A DNA stretch of 64,000 nucleotides from Anaerolineae bacterium. Its GTDB lineage: Bacteria > Chloroflexota > Anaerolineae > Anaerolineales > Anaerolineaceae. The stretch covers positions 38,708 through 102,707 of the forward strand of contig JABLXK010000016.1 of the NCBI GenBank assembly GCA_013178095.1, written 5' to 3'. The notes under the pieces were generated by a model. The model was given only the letters and a program-made list of their open reading frames with translations. It ran no database searches and was not told where the DNA came from. Numbering within the stretch: position 1 is the first letter of the stretch; the number at the start of each line of letters is the position of its first letter. The position numbers and the translations under genes were made by a program. This document shows positions 17,946 to 28,003 of this stretch, one piece after another.

Positions 17946-18333
17946 CCCATTGTCCCGGCGTTCAAGGAACTCATCAAAAAACCACAGATTTTGCATTAAA
18001 ATTCTGTCATTCCGGGTTATTGACAAAAAATAGCAGCGGAATTATCCTGTAATTCGATAAAAAATGAATTTACACAAAAAACAACCGTCTCGTACATAAG
18101 ATGGAATTCCAGTTCAGGGATTGAACATAATTAGCGTTCTTTCCTCAAATTAGAAGAATCATAATAAAGTGATAAACTATTCATTCTTTAGGGCATTTTG
18201 CCGGGAAGATGAAAACGGAATCATTCAAAAGTGAAAACCCCACAAATTAGTTATAGTATGTTCAGTATTCTTTATTATTGTTAATAACCGAATTGTGTAC
18301 GAGATTGCATCACGTGGTTCAGAAAGGAAAAAA
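17946..18333 (+). promoter_or_regulatory. Intergenic region with a candidate sigma-70 promoter
   Basis: About 390 AT-rich bases without a gene. TTGACA at 18020-18025 is followed after 17 bp by TATCCT at 18043-18048, a reasonable promoter for the large secreted protein at 18334, giving a leader of about 280 nt. AGAAAGGA at 18321-18328 is the ribosome site. No regulatory motif was recognised. Confidence 0.45.
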
Positions 18334-21294
18334 ATGAAAACAAATAGTAAAAGAAAAGTGATCCTGCAATGCCTGGTCGCTCTCACCATGCTGGCCGCAG
18401 CGTTATTAAGCCCCGAGGCTGCGCTGGCACAGGATACTACACCTGAGGGAGGCGCGGAGACGCAGACAACTGAGGAACCGACCGCCGTTCCCACCGAGAT
18501 TCCCACAGAAGTTTCCACAGAAATTCCTACCGAGGAACCGACTGGGGAAGCGACGGAAGAACCGACCGAAGTTCCCACGGAAATCGCAACCGAGGAAACC
18601 CCGACGGCGGAGGCAACTTTAACCCCGACGATCACCCCCACCGAGGGCGTGATCAGCGCGCAGGTGACAGTCACTCTAACCAGCCCAACCGGCAACATTC
18701 ACACCAGCACCCCGTATTTTATCTGGGATCAACTCGAATATGCGTACAAATACGAGCTGTTTGTCTACCAGGTATCGAACAAAGGCCGGATTAAAATGTA
18801 CGATATTGCTGTCAAAGATTCCACTTACTGCAACGATGATACCGGCGAGTGCAAATACAAACCCGGCACATCATTAAAATATGGGACTTACGAATGGAAC
18901 TTGCGCGCGTATTACGACGACGGCACATACACCGATTTCAACGAAACGCCCATGACTTTCACCTATTCTTCATTGGTGCCCACTTTGAAAAGCCCCAACA
19001 CTACCGTATACGATAACCCGCCGGAATTCAGCTGGACCGAGGTGGGCGATGCCACCCTTTACCAGATCCAGATTTACAACAAAAAAGGCACAAAGGTACT
19101 GGATGACGCGACCATCACGCCGACTTGCGCCGACGTGGACGGGGAATCGATTTGCACATTCACCCCCGGCGATATATTCGATTACGGCTGGTACAAGTGG
19201 CGCCTGCGCGCGTATTACGGCACATCCTGGCGCTCGTATACCGCGTATACCAGTTTCATTGTCGCTCCTGATGATATCAGCACCAGTTTCGACAGTTACA
19301 GCCCAGATTGGGTAAAACACGGCGGCGCCAACTGGACGCTGGGAACGGTGGACGGCAACACAGCTTACTGGACCTACGGCGGCACGCAGTATTGGACCAG
19401 CCTGCGCAACGCGTACCAATATTCCGACTTTCAGATCACCGCGAACGTTAAACGCGACGCGGGAACGACCGGAGAAGACGGTTCATACGCCGCCAGCTAC
19501 ATCGGCGTGCGCATGGGCGCTTCCAAGGGCAGCAGCTATACCTGGTACACCGGCTACATTTTTGGTTTCACCAACGCCGGCACTTACAGCGTGTGGCGCA
19601 TGGATTCGGGAAGCAAAGCCGTGGCGATCCAGCCCTGGACGGAAATCACCGGCACCTTCAATGCGGGCGACTGGAACACATTGACCGTTTCTGCGGACGG
19701 CGACGATTTTGAGTTCTCCATCAACGGCGATTCGCTGATCACCTTCACGGACGACACCTATTCCAAAGGCTATATCGGTTTTGAAATGTATCGCACTGAC
19801 TCGACCATTTCAAGATTCGCGATCGACGAGGTCGCTTTCACTGATCTCTCCGCCACCAGCCTGTCGTCAACGGGCGTCAGCGCCGAACAAGCGGCAGCCA
19901 ACCTGGCGGCGTTGAGCAGCGGCGACAACAGCTCATTCACGACCTACGAAGGCGGCGTAATCAGCGCACAGGCAACCACGCCGACACAAATCGAGCCGGT
20001 GGACACCACGGTTTACGTTTCGCAACCGACTTTCAAATGGAACGATACCGGCGACAGCCGCTACTACCTTTACCTGGCCAAGATCACAACGGCCGGCATC
20101 GTGAAAGTCAGCATCCGCTCGATTGAAGCGGCTACTTACTGCGACGGCGCGGAATGCACCTATAAATATCCCAGCACGCTGAGCCAAAATGATTACCTGT
20201 GGAAGATCAAGAGCTACGACGGTACGGATACCAGCGCTTACAGCGACCCGCAATATTTCACGGTGGGAACCACGCAGCCGACCGCCAAGCAGCCATACAG
20301 CGTGATCTACGACGATCAGCCGACCTTCACCTGGACCGAGATCTTCGATGCGGAAAAATACAACATCGTGGCATACGATTCCGACTCGGTCAAAGTGGTG
20401 GATCTGTGGCCGGAAGCCTCGGCAGTGACCTGTGATTCCGAACACATTTGCAGCGTAGAGCTGGAAGATTTCAGCACCACGCCCGGTTGGGTGACGCCGG
20501 GTTCGCTGGAAACCGGTAAATACAAGTGGCGCGTGCGCGCGCTCTATAACAGCAAGTGGGGTGTGTACAGCGCTTACCGCGAATTCACGGTCGCCAGCGA
20601 TTTCAGTTCGGATTTTGAAAGCGACAGCACCGGCTGGAGCCGGCTGTGGGGCGGAAGCTGGGCGCGCACCAACGGGTACTACTACACTTACGGTTCTGCC
20701 AACGTGATGTCCGCGCTGCGGTACGCCTATTCCTACAGCGATTTCACCTTCACGGCGCGGGTTAAACGCGAGATCCCCAACGCGGTCTACAGTTCCTCTC
20801 CGGCCAACTACCTGGCGGTGCGCATGGGGACAAGCAAGACCTCATCGGGTTACCAGTGGTACCCGGGATACATTTTTGGGTACACCAACCAGGGCTACTA
20901 TAGCATCTGGCGTATGAAATCCGGCGGCGGCATGGTTGCCATTCAGCCGTGGACGCAAATCAGCGGTGATTTTTACGCGGGCGACTGGAACGAGCTATCG
21001 GTTACAGCCGACGGCAACACCTTTGAGTTTTCCATCAACGGCACGGTGATGACGTCGTTCACGGACGATAATTACAGCAAGGGCTACGTCGGTTTTGAAA
21101 TTTACCGGCCGGGTTCGGCCTTCCTGGGCAAGTTCTACGTGGACAGCGCCAGTTTATCTTTGTTAGGTAGCACCGGTTTGAGCGCGCTGTCAGCCGACAC
21201 AGGCGAGACTGTCCTTTCCGCCGAACAGCAGGCCTTGAACGAGGCGGCGCTGGCGGCCGGCGAGAGCGGCTCGATCGAAGGCACTTCGTTCTAA
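18334..21294 (+). CDS. Large secreted protein with two Ig-Ig-LamG-like modules
   Basis: A 986-residue exported protein of unknown role. The ATG at 18334 is preferred over a GTG at 18295 because of the ribosome site AGAAAGGA and the clean signal peptide ending ALAQD (about 32). Residues 35-105 are a Thr/Pro/Glu repeat (PTEIPTEVSTEIPTEEPT), probably a wall-spanning or glycosylated stalk. Then come two copies of a unit of two Ig/FN3-like domains plus one concanavalin-like domain: the first at about 110-520, the second at about 555-960. The concanavalin copies share FEFSINGDSLITFTDD/FEFSINGTVMTSFTDD and YSKGY(I/V)GFE. No catalytic motif or anchoring signal is obvious; carbohydrate or surface binding is a guess. 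Confidence 0.75.
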   Translation: MKTNSKRKVILQCLVALTMLAAALLSPEAALAQDTTPEGGAETQTTEEPTAVPTEIPTEVSTEIPTEEPTGEATEEPTEVPTEIATEETPTAEATLTPTITPTEGVISAQVTVTLTSPTGNIHTSTPYFIWDQLEYAYKYELFVYQVSNKGRIKMYDIAVKDSTYCNDDTGECKYKPGTSLKYGTYEWNLRAYYDDGTYTDFNETPMTFTYSSLVPTLKSPNTTVYDNPPEFSWTEVGDATLYQIQIYNKKGTKVLDDATITPTCADVDGESICTFTPGDIFDYGWYKWRLRAYYGTSWRSYTAYTSFIVAPDDISTSFDSYSPDWVKHGGANWTLGTVDGNTAYWTYGGTQYWTSLRNAYQYSDFQITANVKRDAGTTGEDGSYAASYIGVRMGASKGSSYTWYTGYIFGFTNAGTYSVWRMDSGSKAVAIQPWTEITGTFNAGDWNTLTVSADGDDFEFSINGDSLITFTDDTYSKGYIGFEMYRTDSTISRFAIDEVAFTDLSATSLSSTGVSAEQAAANLAALSSGDNSSFTTYEGGVISAQATTPTQIEPVDTTVYVSQPTFKWNDTGDSRYYLYLAKITTAGIVKVSIRSIEAATYCDGAECTYKYPSTLSQNDYLWKIKSYDGTDTSAYSDPQYFTVGTTQPTAKQPYSVIYDDQPTFTWTEIFDAEKYNIVAYDSDSVKVVDLWPEASAVTCDSEHICSVELEDFSTTPGWVTPGSLETGKYKWRVRALYNSKWGVYSAYREFTVASDFSSDFESDSTGWSRLWGGSWARTNGYYYTYGSANVMSALRYAYSYSDFTFTARVKREIPNAVYSSSPANYLAVRMGTSKTSSGYQWYPGYIFGYTNQGYYSIWRMKSGGGMVAIQPWTQISGDFYAGDWNELSVTADGNTFEFSINGTVMTSFTDDNYSKGYVGFEIYRPGSAFLGKFYVDSASLSLLGSTGLSALSADTGETVLSAEQQALNEAALAAGESGSIEGTSF

Positions 21295-21318
21295 GCGCAT
21301 AAAGTAAACGTGTTTGTG

Positions 21319-21356
21319 AAGAAGGCAGGCTGATAAAAGGCCTGCCTTCTTTCTTT
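21319..21356 (+). terminator. Strong intrinsic terminator
   Basis: A 12-bp perfect stem (21319-21330 with 21340-21351) followed by a T-rich tail (TTCTTTTG), 25 bp after the stop of the large secreted protein. Confidence 0.9.
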
Positions 21357-21458
21357 TGTCCGGGAAATCACCACGGATGGACACAGAAAAATGATGGAAG
21401 CCGCCGATGACTCGTTTTGCATATTGCTTCTAAGCCGAATCGCACCCCTCACCCCTGA

Positions 21459-21513
21459 CCCTCTCCCTGAAGGATGCGCCGATTTCGAAATTCCGCAACA
21501 TTCAGGGAGAGGG
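21459..21513. repeat. Dispersed palindromic repeat, copy 1
   Basis: A 13-bp inverted repeat CCCTCTCCCTGAA (21459-21471) / TTCAGGGAGAGGG (21501-21513) preceded by CCCCTCACCCCTGA. The same arms, with a different centre, occur at 61318-61372, so this is a dispersed intergenic element of the REP/MITE type. Confidence 0.7.
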
Positions 21514-21813
21514 AGAAAAGCGATGGTTTTGGAAACCCGGCCAATTATTATTTTAACTTTTTCGGCCGAGATCCTCACGGTCGCGCCCTGCGGGCGCTCC
21601 CTCAGGATGACAGTGTGGGAGGTTGCGCAAAAATGAGCATGTTTGCAAATAAAGAGGCGGGAATACTCGAAAAAACCGAGTACAGGCGAATCCCGCCCTA
21701 CATTGATGCACCCCTCCACGACCCTCCCCATTTTGAAAGGCAAAAATGGGGAGGGAAATATTGTAACAAATAGTGTTTATGAAAATTGAGCGCAGATGGA
21801 TATACAACATTGC

Positions 21814-21990
21814 TTGTCTTCGCGAGCGGATTGTCCTCAGCGCAGCGCAGGGCAATCCGCGTGGCGATCTCGGTTTTCGCAGAGCGGCGCGTTCATTCGG
21901 AAATTTCTTTGCCACAATGAAAGCAAACGAAAAAACTTTCTTCTTGCGTAAGATTGCTTCGACTCGCCTTCGGCGGTCTCGCAAAGACAA
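21814..21990. repeat. MITE-like element with 13-bp terminal inverted repeats
   Basis: TTGTCTTCGCGAG (21814-21826) and CTCGCAAAGACAA (21978-21990) are inverted copies with one mismatch, bounding 177 bp. Inside, GCGGATTG and CAATCCGC form a further hairpin. No protein is encoded convincingly. It may be a miniature transposable element; no second copy is in this window. Confidence 0.45.
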
Positions 21991-22106
21991 TTACAACATA
22001 TTTTGCTAAATTGCTTTTCATGAATTGATACTATCCTATACCGCTACCCAATTTGTCGATCGAAAATGGTAAGGGAGGAATTAATAAAAGGTAACAATAC
22101 AAATGC

Positions 22107-22130
22107 AGCTCACACAGGAATGTGTGAGCT
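22107..22130 (-). terminator. Hairpin after nrdJ
   Basis: A perfect 10-bp stem AGCTCACACA/TGTGTGAGCT with a 4-nt loop, about 45 bp beyond the nrdJ stop. The minus-strand tail is only moderately T-rich (GCATTTGTATTG). Confidence 0.6.
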
Positions 22131-22174
22131 ACTGAGAAAATGGAGGCGAGAAAGAATCCCGCCCTACTGATTGA

Positions 22175-24814
22175 TTAGCACTCGCTGTAGCCGCAGGCGT
22201 AGCACTTGCGGCAGCCCTCCTCGTTGATGAGGGCCGCCTGGCCGCATTCGGGGCACAGGTCGCCGATGCGCATGGCGGATTGCTCGTGCTTGATCTTCCA
22301 ATCGACCGGTTCGCCCAGCGGTTCAGGGGCTTCTTCGCCGCCCAGCAGCTCGCGCACGCTGGGGGTGCCGTCGTGGCCGCCGCGGCTGCTGCGGCCTTCG
22401 ATATATTCAGCCAGCACTTGCGCCACACCATCCGGCAGGGAGCGCACGCGGTTGGGGCCGAAGCCCATCGGCCGTCCGCCGCCCAAGCCGTTGATCTGGC
22501 GCCAAACTTCCTGCATGCGCTGGGAGGGTTCCACCGGCGAGGAAAGGCGCAGGATATACGAAATCAGGCGCCCCATAGCCTCCGAATCGGCGGCCACGTC
22601 CGAACCGGCTTTGGCGGTGTTGATGAACACTTCGAAGGGCTGCGAATCGCCGTTCTCATTGATGGTCACAAAGGTCTTGCCAACCGGCGTTTCCACGCCG
22701 AAAGTAAATCCTGAAAGGTAACGCGGGCGCGGTTTCTTGGTTTGCTGCCAGAGCATGGGCTGCTGCGAATCGCCCTCCTTAATCCAGATCGGAATAGCTT
22801 CCGGCCCGGTGGGCTGCACCATCTCGCGCACTTCCTCGCTGCCCAGGGCGGGTTGTTGGCCGCGCGTTTCGAGCACTTCGCGCTCGCGCGAACCGGAGAC
22901 GTAAACCGTGATGCCTTTGCAGCCGAGTTTCCAGGCCTGCATGTAGGCAGTGGCCACGTCTTGTTCGAGCGCATTTGCGGCGAAGTTGATGGTCTTGGAG
23001 ATGCTGTTGTCCACAAAAGCCTGCAGCGCGGCTTGCATGCGCACATGCTCCTCAGCGCTGATGTCGGAGGAGACTACGAACACGCGCCGCACCTCTTCGG
23101 GAACTTCGGGCAGGTTCTGGCAGCTGCCCAGCGCCATGACTTGTTCCACCACGTGCTGGCGGGTTTCTTCATCCAGGCCGCTGGAGATGAGGGCCTGCTC
23201 AAAGAGCGGCGAGGCGTAGGTGAGTTGCAAATCCTTGCCTTTATCATTGACATGGCGCACGTATGCCAATGCGAAAACCGGCTCACAGCCATACCCCTCG
23301 CAGCCGGCGACCGTGCCGGTAGTGCCGGTGGGGGCGATGGTGGTTTGGGCGGCATTGCGGATGCCGTGAGCGCGGATGCCGGCCACAACGCTGTCCCAGT
23401 CCACCGGCGGGCGCCCGTAATTGCGGGAATAGGGCACCAAGGGGACGGGCGGCTGCCAACGCAAGTCCTGCGGGTCATAAAGGCTGCCCCGAATGGCAGT
23501 AAAAGGTCCGCGTTCTTTTGCCAGGGCAATGCTTTCCTGCATGGCGTGATAGCGGATGAACTCAATGATTTGGGCGGCGAATTCCTGGCCTTCGGGCGAA
23601 CCATAGCGGATGCCGGCGTGGAACATGATATCCGCCAGGCCCATGATGCCCAGGCCTAACCGGCGGGCGCGCATGGCCGCTTCTTTCAATTGCGGAACCG
23701 CCGGGACGTATTGGTTGGCGTCAACCACGTCATCAAGAAAACGGGTGGAGAGATGGACATCCTTCTCCAGCGCATCCCAATCAATCCGGCCGCCGGGTAA
23801 GGCGTAGAGCGCCAAATTGATGGACCCCAGGCAGCAGTTTTCATAAGGTCCCAGCCATTGCTCGCCGCAAGGGTTGGTAGATTGCAGCTTATACATGTGA
23901 GGCAGGGGATTTCCGCGGTTGGCGGCATCCAGGAAGAGCAGACCCGGTTCACCGTTATGGTGCGCCTGGGTGACGATCAGGTTGAACAGATAACGGGCAT
24001 TGACCACTTTGTAGGTTTCAATGGGAATACCGGCAGCTTCGGCTTCCTCCAGGGTGCCGTTGAATTCGCGGTAAGCGGGATCGTGTACATCCGGGAAGCG
24101 CAGCGGCCAATCGAGGTCTTCCTCGACGGCGCGCATGAAGGCATCGGTGATACCGACGGAAATATTAAAGTTGGTGATGTGATTCTCGTTGGTCTTGCAC
24201 TGGATGAATTCTTCCACGTCCGGATGGTCCACGCGCAAAACGGCCATGTTCGCACCGCGGCGCGTGCCGCCCTGGGCGATCTCGCCGAAGGCATGGTCAT
24301 AAACGCGCAGGAAGCCGACCGGGCCGGTAGCCTGGCCGGCAGAGGATTTCACCAAGGATCCGCTGGGACGCAGGCTGGAGAAAGAAAACCCATTACCGCC
24401 GCCGGTTTGCTGGATGAGGGCGGCATCGCGCAAGGATTGGAAGATACCATCAGAGCGGCGGCCCATGTCGTCCGAAATGGGCAGCACAAAACAGGCAGCC
24501 AACTGGCCGAGGGGTGTGCCGGCCCCGGTGAAAGTAGGGGAGTTCGGCACGAAGCGCCGGGCAACCAGCAGTTTGTAAAATTCAACAGCGCGATCCTTGA
24601 TATTCCCGTTCCAGGCTTTCTCCACCTTGGCGATGTGATAAGCCACACGCCAGAACATCTCTTCAACGGTTTCGGTCAGTTCGCCGTTATCGCCTTTGCG
24701 GATATAGCGGCGGGTGAGCACCTGATAGGCGTTTTCACTCAATTCGGCTTGCGGCAGGCCTTTGGGCATGGGAGGGGTGGGAAGGGTTTTCCCGGCAGGC
24801 TTGGGGCTGGACAT
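22175..24814 (-). CDS. nrdJ: Adenosylcobalamin-dependent (class II) ribonucleotide reductase
   Basis: An 879-residue enzyme that reduces ribonucleotides to deoxyribonucleotides using adenosylcobalamin, so it works with or without oxygen. The N-terminal part has [20 protein letters not shown]; the active site shows [20 protein letters not shown] with the catalytic Cys, and the middle has [20 protein letters not shown]. The C-terminus carries the class II zinc ribbon CPECGQ...[12 protein letters not shown], which holds the redox-active cysteines. It follows nrdR by 3 bp, so repression by NrdR is likely. No cobalamin riboswitch was found upstream. Confidence 0.95.
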   Translation of the reverse strand: MSSPKPAGKTLPTPPMPKGLPQAELSENAYQVLTRRYIRKGDNGELTETVEEMFWRVAYHIAKVEKAWNGNIKDRAVEFYKLLVARRFVPNSPTFTGAGTPLGQLAACFVLPISDDMGRRSDGIFQSLRDAALIQQTGGGNGFSFSSLRPSGSLVKSSAGQATGPVGFLRVYDHAFGEIAQGGTRRGANMAVLRVDHPDVEEFIQCKTNENHITNFNISVGITDAFMRAVEEDLDWPLRFPDVHDPAYREFNGTLEEAEAAGIPIETYKVVNARYLFNLIVTQAHHNGEPGLLFLDAANRGNPLPHMYKLQSTNPCGEQWLGPYENCCLGSINLALYALPGGRIDWDALEKDVHLSTRFLDDVVDANQYVPAVPQLKEAAMRARRLGLGIMGLADIMFHAGIRYGSPEGQEFAAQIIEFIRYHAMQESIALAKERGPFTAIRGSLYDPQDLRWQPPVPLVPYSRNYGRPPVDWDSVVAGIRAHGIRNAAQTTIAPTGTTGTVAGCEGYGCEPVFALAYVRHVNDKGKDLQLTYASPLFEQALISSGLDEETRQHVVEQVMALGSCQNLPEVPEEVRRVFVVSSDISAEEHVRMQAALQAFVDNSISKTINFAANALEQDVATAYMQAWKLGCKGITVYVSGSREREVLETRGQQPALGSEEVREMVQPTGPEAIPIWIKEGDSQQPMLWQQTKKPRPRYLSGFTFGVETPVGKTFVTINENGDSQPFEVFINTAKAGSDVAADSEAMGRLISYILRLSSPVEPSQRMQEVWRQINGLGGGRPMGFGPNRVRSLPDGVAQVLAEYIEGRSSRGGHDGTPSVRELLGGEEAPEPLGEPVDWKIKHEQSAMRIGDLCPECGQAALINEEGCRKCYACGYSEC

Positions 24815-24817
24815 GAT

Positions 24818-25276
24818 CTACTCTCCTTTGGATTCCAATAAATGGTTGATTTCAGCCTGAATGTCCTTCAGGTTGTTTAACGGTAAATACACAATGGCAT
24901 AGCGGATATAAGCAATTTGGTCCAGGTTTTTCAACCCCTCAATCACCAGATCGCCGATCAGGCGCGAGGGGACTTCCAACTTGTTCATTTGCTGCAATTT
25001 GGCTTCCACTTCGCCCGCCAACCTTTCGATCTCCGCGGCGGGAACAGGGCGTTTGGCGCAGGAGATGCGAATGCCCTGGATCAATTTTTCCCGGTCGAAT
25101 TCCTCGCGGGTGTTGTCGCGTTTGACGATCATGGGAGTGGAACTGATGGCGCGTTCGTAGGTGCTGAAGCGGTGGTTGCAGTCTTCGCAAACCCGGCGGC
25201 GGCGTATGCCGCCATGCGAGTCGTGGGTGGTATCGATCACCCGGGTATTTTCACTTTGACACTGAGGACACTGCAT
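24818..25276 (-). CDS. nrdR: Transcriptional repressor NrdR
   Basis: A 152-residue repressor of ribonucleotide reductase genes. A zinc ribbon (C3-x2-C6, C30-x2-C33; MQCPQCQSENTRV and RRVCEDCNHRFSTYE) binds DNA, and an ATP-cone (about 49-139) senses ATP/dATP. Length is typical. It is directly upstream of nrdJ in one operon, 301 bp after ftsZ. Two inverted repeats lie in its leader, though neither matches the usual NrdR-box consensus clearly. Confidence 0.95.
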   Translation of the reverse strand: MQCPQCQSENTRVIDTTHDSHGGIRRRRVCEDCNHRFSTYERAISSTPMIVKRDNTREEFDREKLIQGIRISCAKRPVPAAEIERLAGEVEAKLQQMNKLEVPSRLIGDLVIEGLKNLDQIAYIRYAIVYLPLNNLKDIQAEINHLLESKGE

Positions 25277-25294
25277 AAGTCATACCTCCATCAG

Positions 25295-25371
25295 CCCAAT
25301 TGCAAGCACTTACTCGTTGCCAGTCCCGCATACCTGCAATTGGGGAATTAAAACCCCCATAGGTAGGGGGT
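25295..25371 (-). promoter_or_regulatory. Leader of nrdR with two inverted repeats
   Basis: CCCAATTGCA (25295-25304) pairs perfectly with TGCAATTGGG (25335-25344), and ACCCCC (25353-25358) pairs with GGGGGT (25366-25371), followed on the minus strand by TTTTAATT. They could form an RNA leader with a terminator-like hairpin, or be operators. This is distinct from the NrdR-box consensus. Confidence 0.45.
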
Positions 25372-25511
25372 AAATACTTTTATATGCCTTTATGTGTGCA
25401 TCATTTTAGCATAGCAGGGAACAAGAATTCAAGCGTTTTTCAGACTGAAATCTTAAATATTTACGATATTTAACAAAGAATATGGACAATTAATGCGATA
25501 GGAGAAGCGTG

Positions 25512-25547
25512 GCGGGGTATGGGCAGGCAGAGTTACCCATACCCCGC
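25512..25547 (-). terminator. Hairpin downstream of ftsZ
   Basis: A perfect 12-bp stem GCGGGGTATGGG/CCCATACCCCGC (25512-25523, 25536-25547) starting 31 bp after the ftsZ stop. There is no T run on the minus strand, so it may stabilise the mRNA end or act as a weak terminator of the dcw operon. Confidence 0.6.
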
Positions 25548-25577
25548 ATGAAAGGAGAAAAATTGGAGGGCTGAATA

Positions 25578-26714
25578 TTACGATTGCGTACGGTTGCGCA
25601 AAAAGGCAGGCACTTCGATCTCGTCAGAGTTATAGATCTGCGAGCCGAATTCCGCCAGATTGCGGGTGGGTACATTCTCCTTATCATCCATTTTCGAAGG
25701 CGTTCCCGGATTGATGGCTTTAGCAAAGCGCGATTGCTGCGAGCGCGCGTGGGCGCTGCTGGAATCGAAGCCGGTGGCGATGACCGTGATGCGGATTTCG
25801 TCGCCCATGCTGGGATCGATAACCGCGCCGAAGATGAGATTGACATCCGGGTGAGCGGTTTCCTTGATGATGGCAGCGGCATCGTTGACCTCGAACAGGC
25901 GCAGGTCGCTGCCGCCAGTGACGTTGAACAGGATGCCGCGGGCGCCGTCAATGGTGATATCCAGCAGTTCGCTGGCAATGGCCATCTCAGCCGCCTTGCG
26001 GGCACGGTCTTCGCCGGTGGCACGGCCGACCGACATCAAGGCAGCGCCGCCTTCCGACATAATGGTGCGCACGTCGGCGAAATCAAGGTTGATCAAACCG
26101 GGCACTGTGATCAGCTCGGAAATACCCTGGATACCCTGGCGCAGGACGTCATCGGCTACCTTGAAGGATTCATTCAACGGGGCGCGCTTGTCTACGATCT
26201 TGAGCAGGCGGTCGTTGGGGATCACAATGAGCGTATCGGTTTGTTTTTTAAGGTTCTGAATTCCCGATTCGGCCGACTGGCTGCGGCGTGATCCTTCAAA
26301 AGCAAAGGGGCGGGTGACCACGCCGATGGTGAGAGCTTCGATCTCGCGGGCAATTTGCGCAATGATTGGGGCCGCCCCGGTGCCGGTGCCGCCGCCCATG
26401 CCGGCGGTAACGAAAACCATGTCAGCGCCCTTGAGCACTTCATACAGCTCATCGGCCGATTCCTCGGCGGCGCGCTTGCCAACCTCCGGATTGCCGCCAG
26501 CGCCCAGTCCGCGCGTGGATTTATCGCCGATGCGCACGCGGGTGGGGGCCAGGGACATGTTCAAGGCCTGGCCGTCGGTATTCACGGCGATGAATTCAAT
26601 GCCTTGAATGCCTTCCGATATCATGCGGTTGACTGCGTTGCAGCCGCCGCCGCCAACGCCCACCACCTTGATGCGGGCGAAGGACTCCATTTGGTTCTGT
26701 TGATTGTTTTCCAT
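25578..26714 (-). CDS. ftsZ: Cell division protein FtsZ
   Basis: A 378-residue tubulin-like GTPase that forms the division ring. The tubulin signature [12 protein letters not shown] is at residues 105-116, the N-terminal fold begins [17 protein letters not shown], and the T7 region [11 protein letters not shown] is intact. A variable linker ends in a conserved-looking tail [14 protein letters not shown], with the DIPAFLR-type peptide that binds FtsA. The ATG at 26714 has GGAGGAG 5 bp upstream; the frame extends further without support. It is the last gene of the dcw cluster, 53 bp after ftsA. Confidence 0.97.
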   Translation of the reverse strand: MENNQQNQMESFARIKVVGVGGGGCNAVNRMISEGIQGIEFIAVNTDGQALNMSLAPTRVRIGDKSTRGLGAGGNPEVGKRAAEESADELYEVLKGADMVFVTAGMGGGTGTGAAPIIAQIAREIEALTIGVVTRPFAFEGSRRSQSAESGIQNLKKQTDTLIVIPNDRLLKIVDKRAPLNESFKVADDVLRQGIQGISELITVPGLINLDFADVRTIMSEGGAALMSVGRATGEDRARKAAEMAIASELLDITIDGARGILFNVTGGSDLRLFEVNDAAAIIKETAHPDVNLIFGAVIDPSMGDEIRITVIATGFDSSSAHARSQQSRFAKAINPGTPSKMDDKENVPTRNLAEFGSQIYNSDEIEVPAFLRNRTQS

Positions 26715-26767
26715 CTTTCTCCTCCGTTCTTTGACTATGCAATACCTATTCCAATAAAAACCTACGC

Positions 26768-28003
26768 CTACGGCAGCAGCCGATTGGCAAAATCCTTGAT
26801 CTTGTCCCACCAGTCATTGGGAACCGGCGGGGTTTTCACGATCCTGGGGGTGAGCGAATCATCCATCAGCAGCGCCCAATGCAGCAATCCCACGCTGGTG
26901 GAATAGGCCGGGGAATACAACTGGTCCACCAGGCCGACCAGGTTTTCCGGCTGGGCAACACGCACCGGCAAGCCCAATACTTCCGAAGCCAGGCGGCGGA
27001 TGCCGGGCAGCAGGCTGGTGCCGCCGGTGAGGACGACGCCGGCAGGAAGCAGACCGTCATAGCCGGAGCGCTTAATCTCCTGCAACACGAAGCGGAAGAT
27101 TTCTTCCACGCGCGCTTCGATAATGTATGAGAGGTCGCGGCGGCTGATCTGGACGGGATTATCCGATCCAAAGGAGCGTACGCTGAACAATTCCTCGCTG
27201 CCGATCTCTTCCCGGATCGCATGCCCGTATTTTTTCTTGACTTCTTCAGCCTGTATCAGGGATAAACGCAGCCCATGCGCAATATCCGAGGTGATCAGGC
27301 TGCCGCCCACGGAAAGGACCATGGTATGCCAGACGTCGCTGTCGATGTAGATGGCAAGGTCGGTAGTGCCGCCGCCGATATCGCAGATCATCACGCCCAG
27401 CTGGCGCTCAGTTTCGGTCAAGACGACCTCGCCGGAAGCCAACGGATTGAGCACGAACTGCTGCACCTGCACGCCGGCCGCTTCCGCCGCTTTGCGGATA
27501 TTCTCCACAGTCGTTTCAGCGGCGGTGATGATGTGGGCTTCCACATCCAGGCGGTAGCCATGCATGCCGACCGGCTGGCTGATGCCATCCTGCCCGTCCA
27601 CGGTGAAGCCGCGCTGGATGACGTGAATCACCTCGCGGTTGTGCGGGATGGCTACTGACTGGGCGGCTTCCAGGGCGCGATTGACGTCCGACTGGCGCAC
27701 GATGCCGCCAGTGACGCCGGCAGTACCTTTGCTGTTGATGGAAGAAACATGCGAACCGGCCAGGCTGACCCAGGCCGAACGGATCTCGTAACCGGACGAG
27801 CGCTGGGCTTTTTCAACCGAGCGGGCAATGGCGATGGTGGCGTTCTCCAAATCCACCATCACGCCGCGTTTCATGCCACGCGAAGGTTCGATGCCGACGC
27901 CCATGATACGCAACTGGCGGTCTTCCTCCACCCTGGCAACCAGTGTGCAGATCTTGGTGGTACCGATATCAATTCCGACAATAGTTTGCTCTTCCATAGT
28001 CAT
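26768..28003 (-). CDS. ftsA: Cell division protein FtsA
   Basis: A 411-residue actin-like ATPase that ties FtsZ to the membrane. The phosphate loops are [14 protein letters not shown] at the N-terminus and [15 protein letters not shown] in the middle, with the adenosine motif [13 protein letters not shown]. The C-terminus ends [14 protein letters not shown], a short amphipathic membrane-targeting helix. The start at 28003 overlaps the ftsQ stop (TAATG), suggesting coupling; a second ATG lies two codons on at 27997. Confidence 0.95.
   Translation of the reverse strand: MTMEEQTIVGIDIGTTKICTLVARVEEDRQLRIMGVGIEPSRGMKRGVMVDLENATIAIARSVEKAQRSSGYEIRSAWVSLAGSHVSSINSKGTAGVTGGIVRQSDVNRALEAAQSVAIPHNREVIHVIQRGFTVDGQDGISQPVGMHGYRLDVEAHIITAAETTVENIRKAAEAAGVQVQQFVLNPLASGEVVLTETERQLGVMICDIGGGTTDLAIYIDSDVWHTMVLSVGGSLITSDIAHGLRLSLIQAEEVKKKYGHAIREEIGSEELFSVRSFGSDNPVQISRRDLSYIIEARVEEIFRFVLQEIKRSGYDGLLPAGVVLTGGTSLLPGIRRLASEVLGLPVRVAQPENLVGLVDQLYSPAYSTSVGLLHWALLMDDSLTPRIVKTPPVPNDWWDKIKDFANRLLP

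Larger units (their letters stand above)
21357..22174. other. Long non-coding repeat-rich region
   Basis: About 820 bp between the large secreted protein and nrdJ with no credible gene. Besides the two repeats listed separately it has GAGATCCTCACGG...CCTCAGGATGACA (about 21568-21611), which resembles another dispersed repeat. The short open frames here follow the repeats and lack ribosome sites. Confidence 0.6.

Noticed and set aside
18436..18640. Short tandem repeats that could be a CRISPR-like array
   Set aside because: The repeats are in frame and encode a Thr/Pro/Glu stalk; there are no equal-length spacers.
21400..22009. Several open frames of 60-150 residues in the repeat region
   Set aside because: They follow palindromic repeats, lack ribosome sites and resemble no protein.
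22280..23659. Long plus-strand open frames opposite nrdJ
   Set aside because: They lie on the reverse complement of a conserved, motif-complete ribonucleotide reductase and show no recognisable domain.
25277..25577. Cobalamin riboswitch before the B12-dependent reductase operon
   Set aside because: The conserved B12-box and long multi-stem layout are not present; only two simple inverted repeats are visible.
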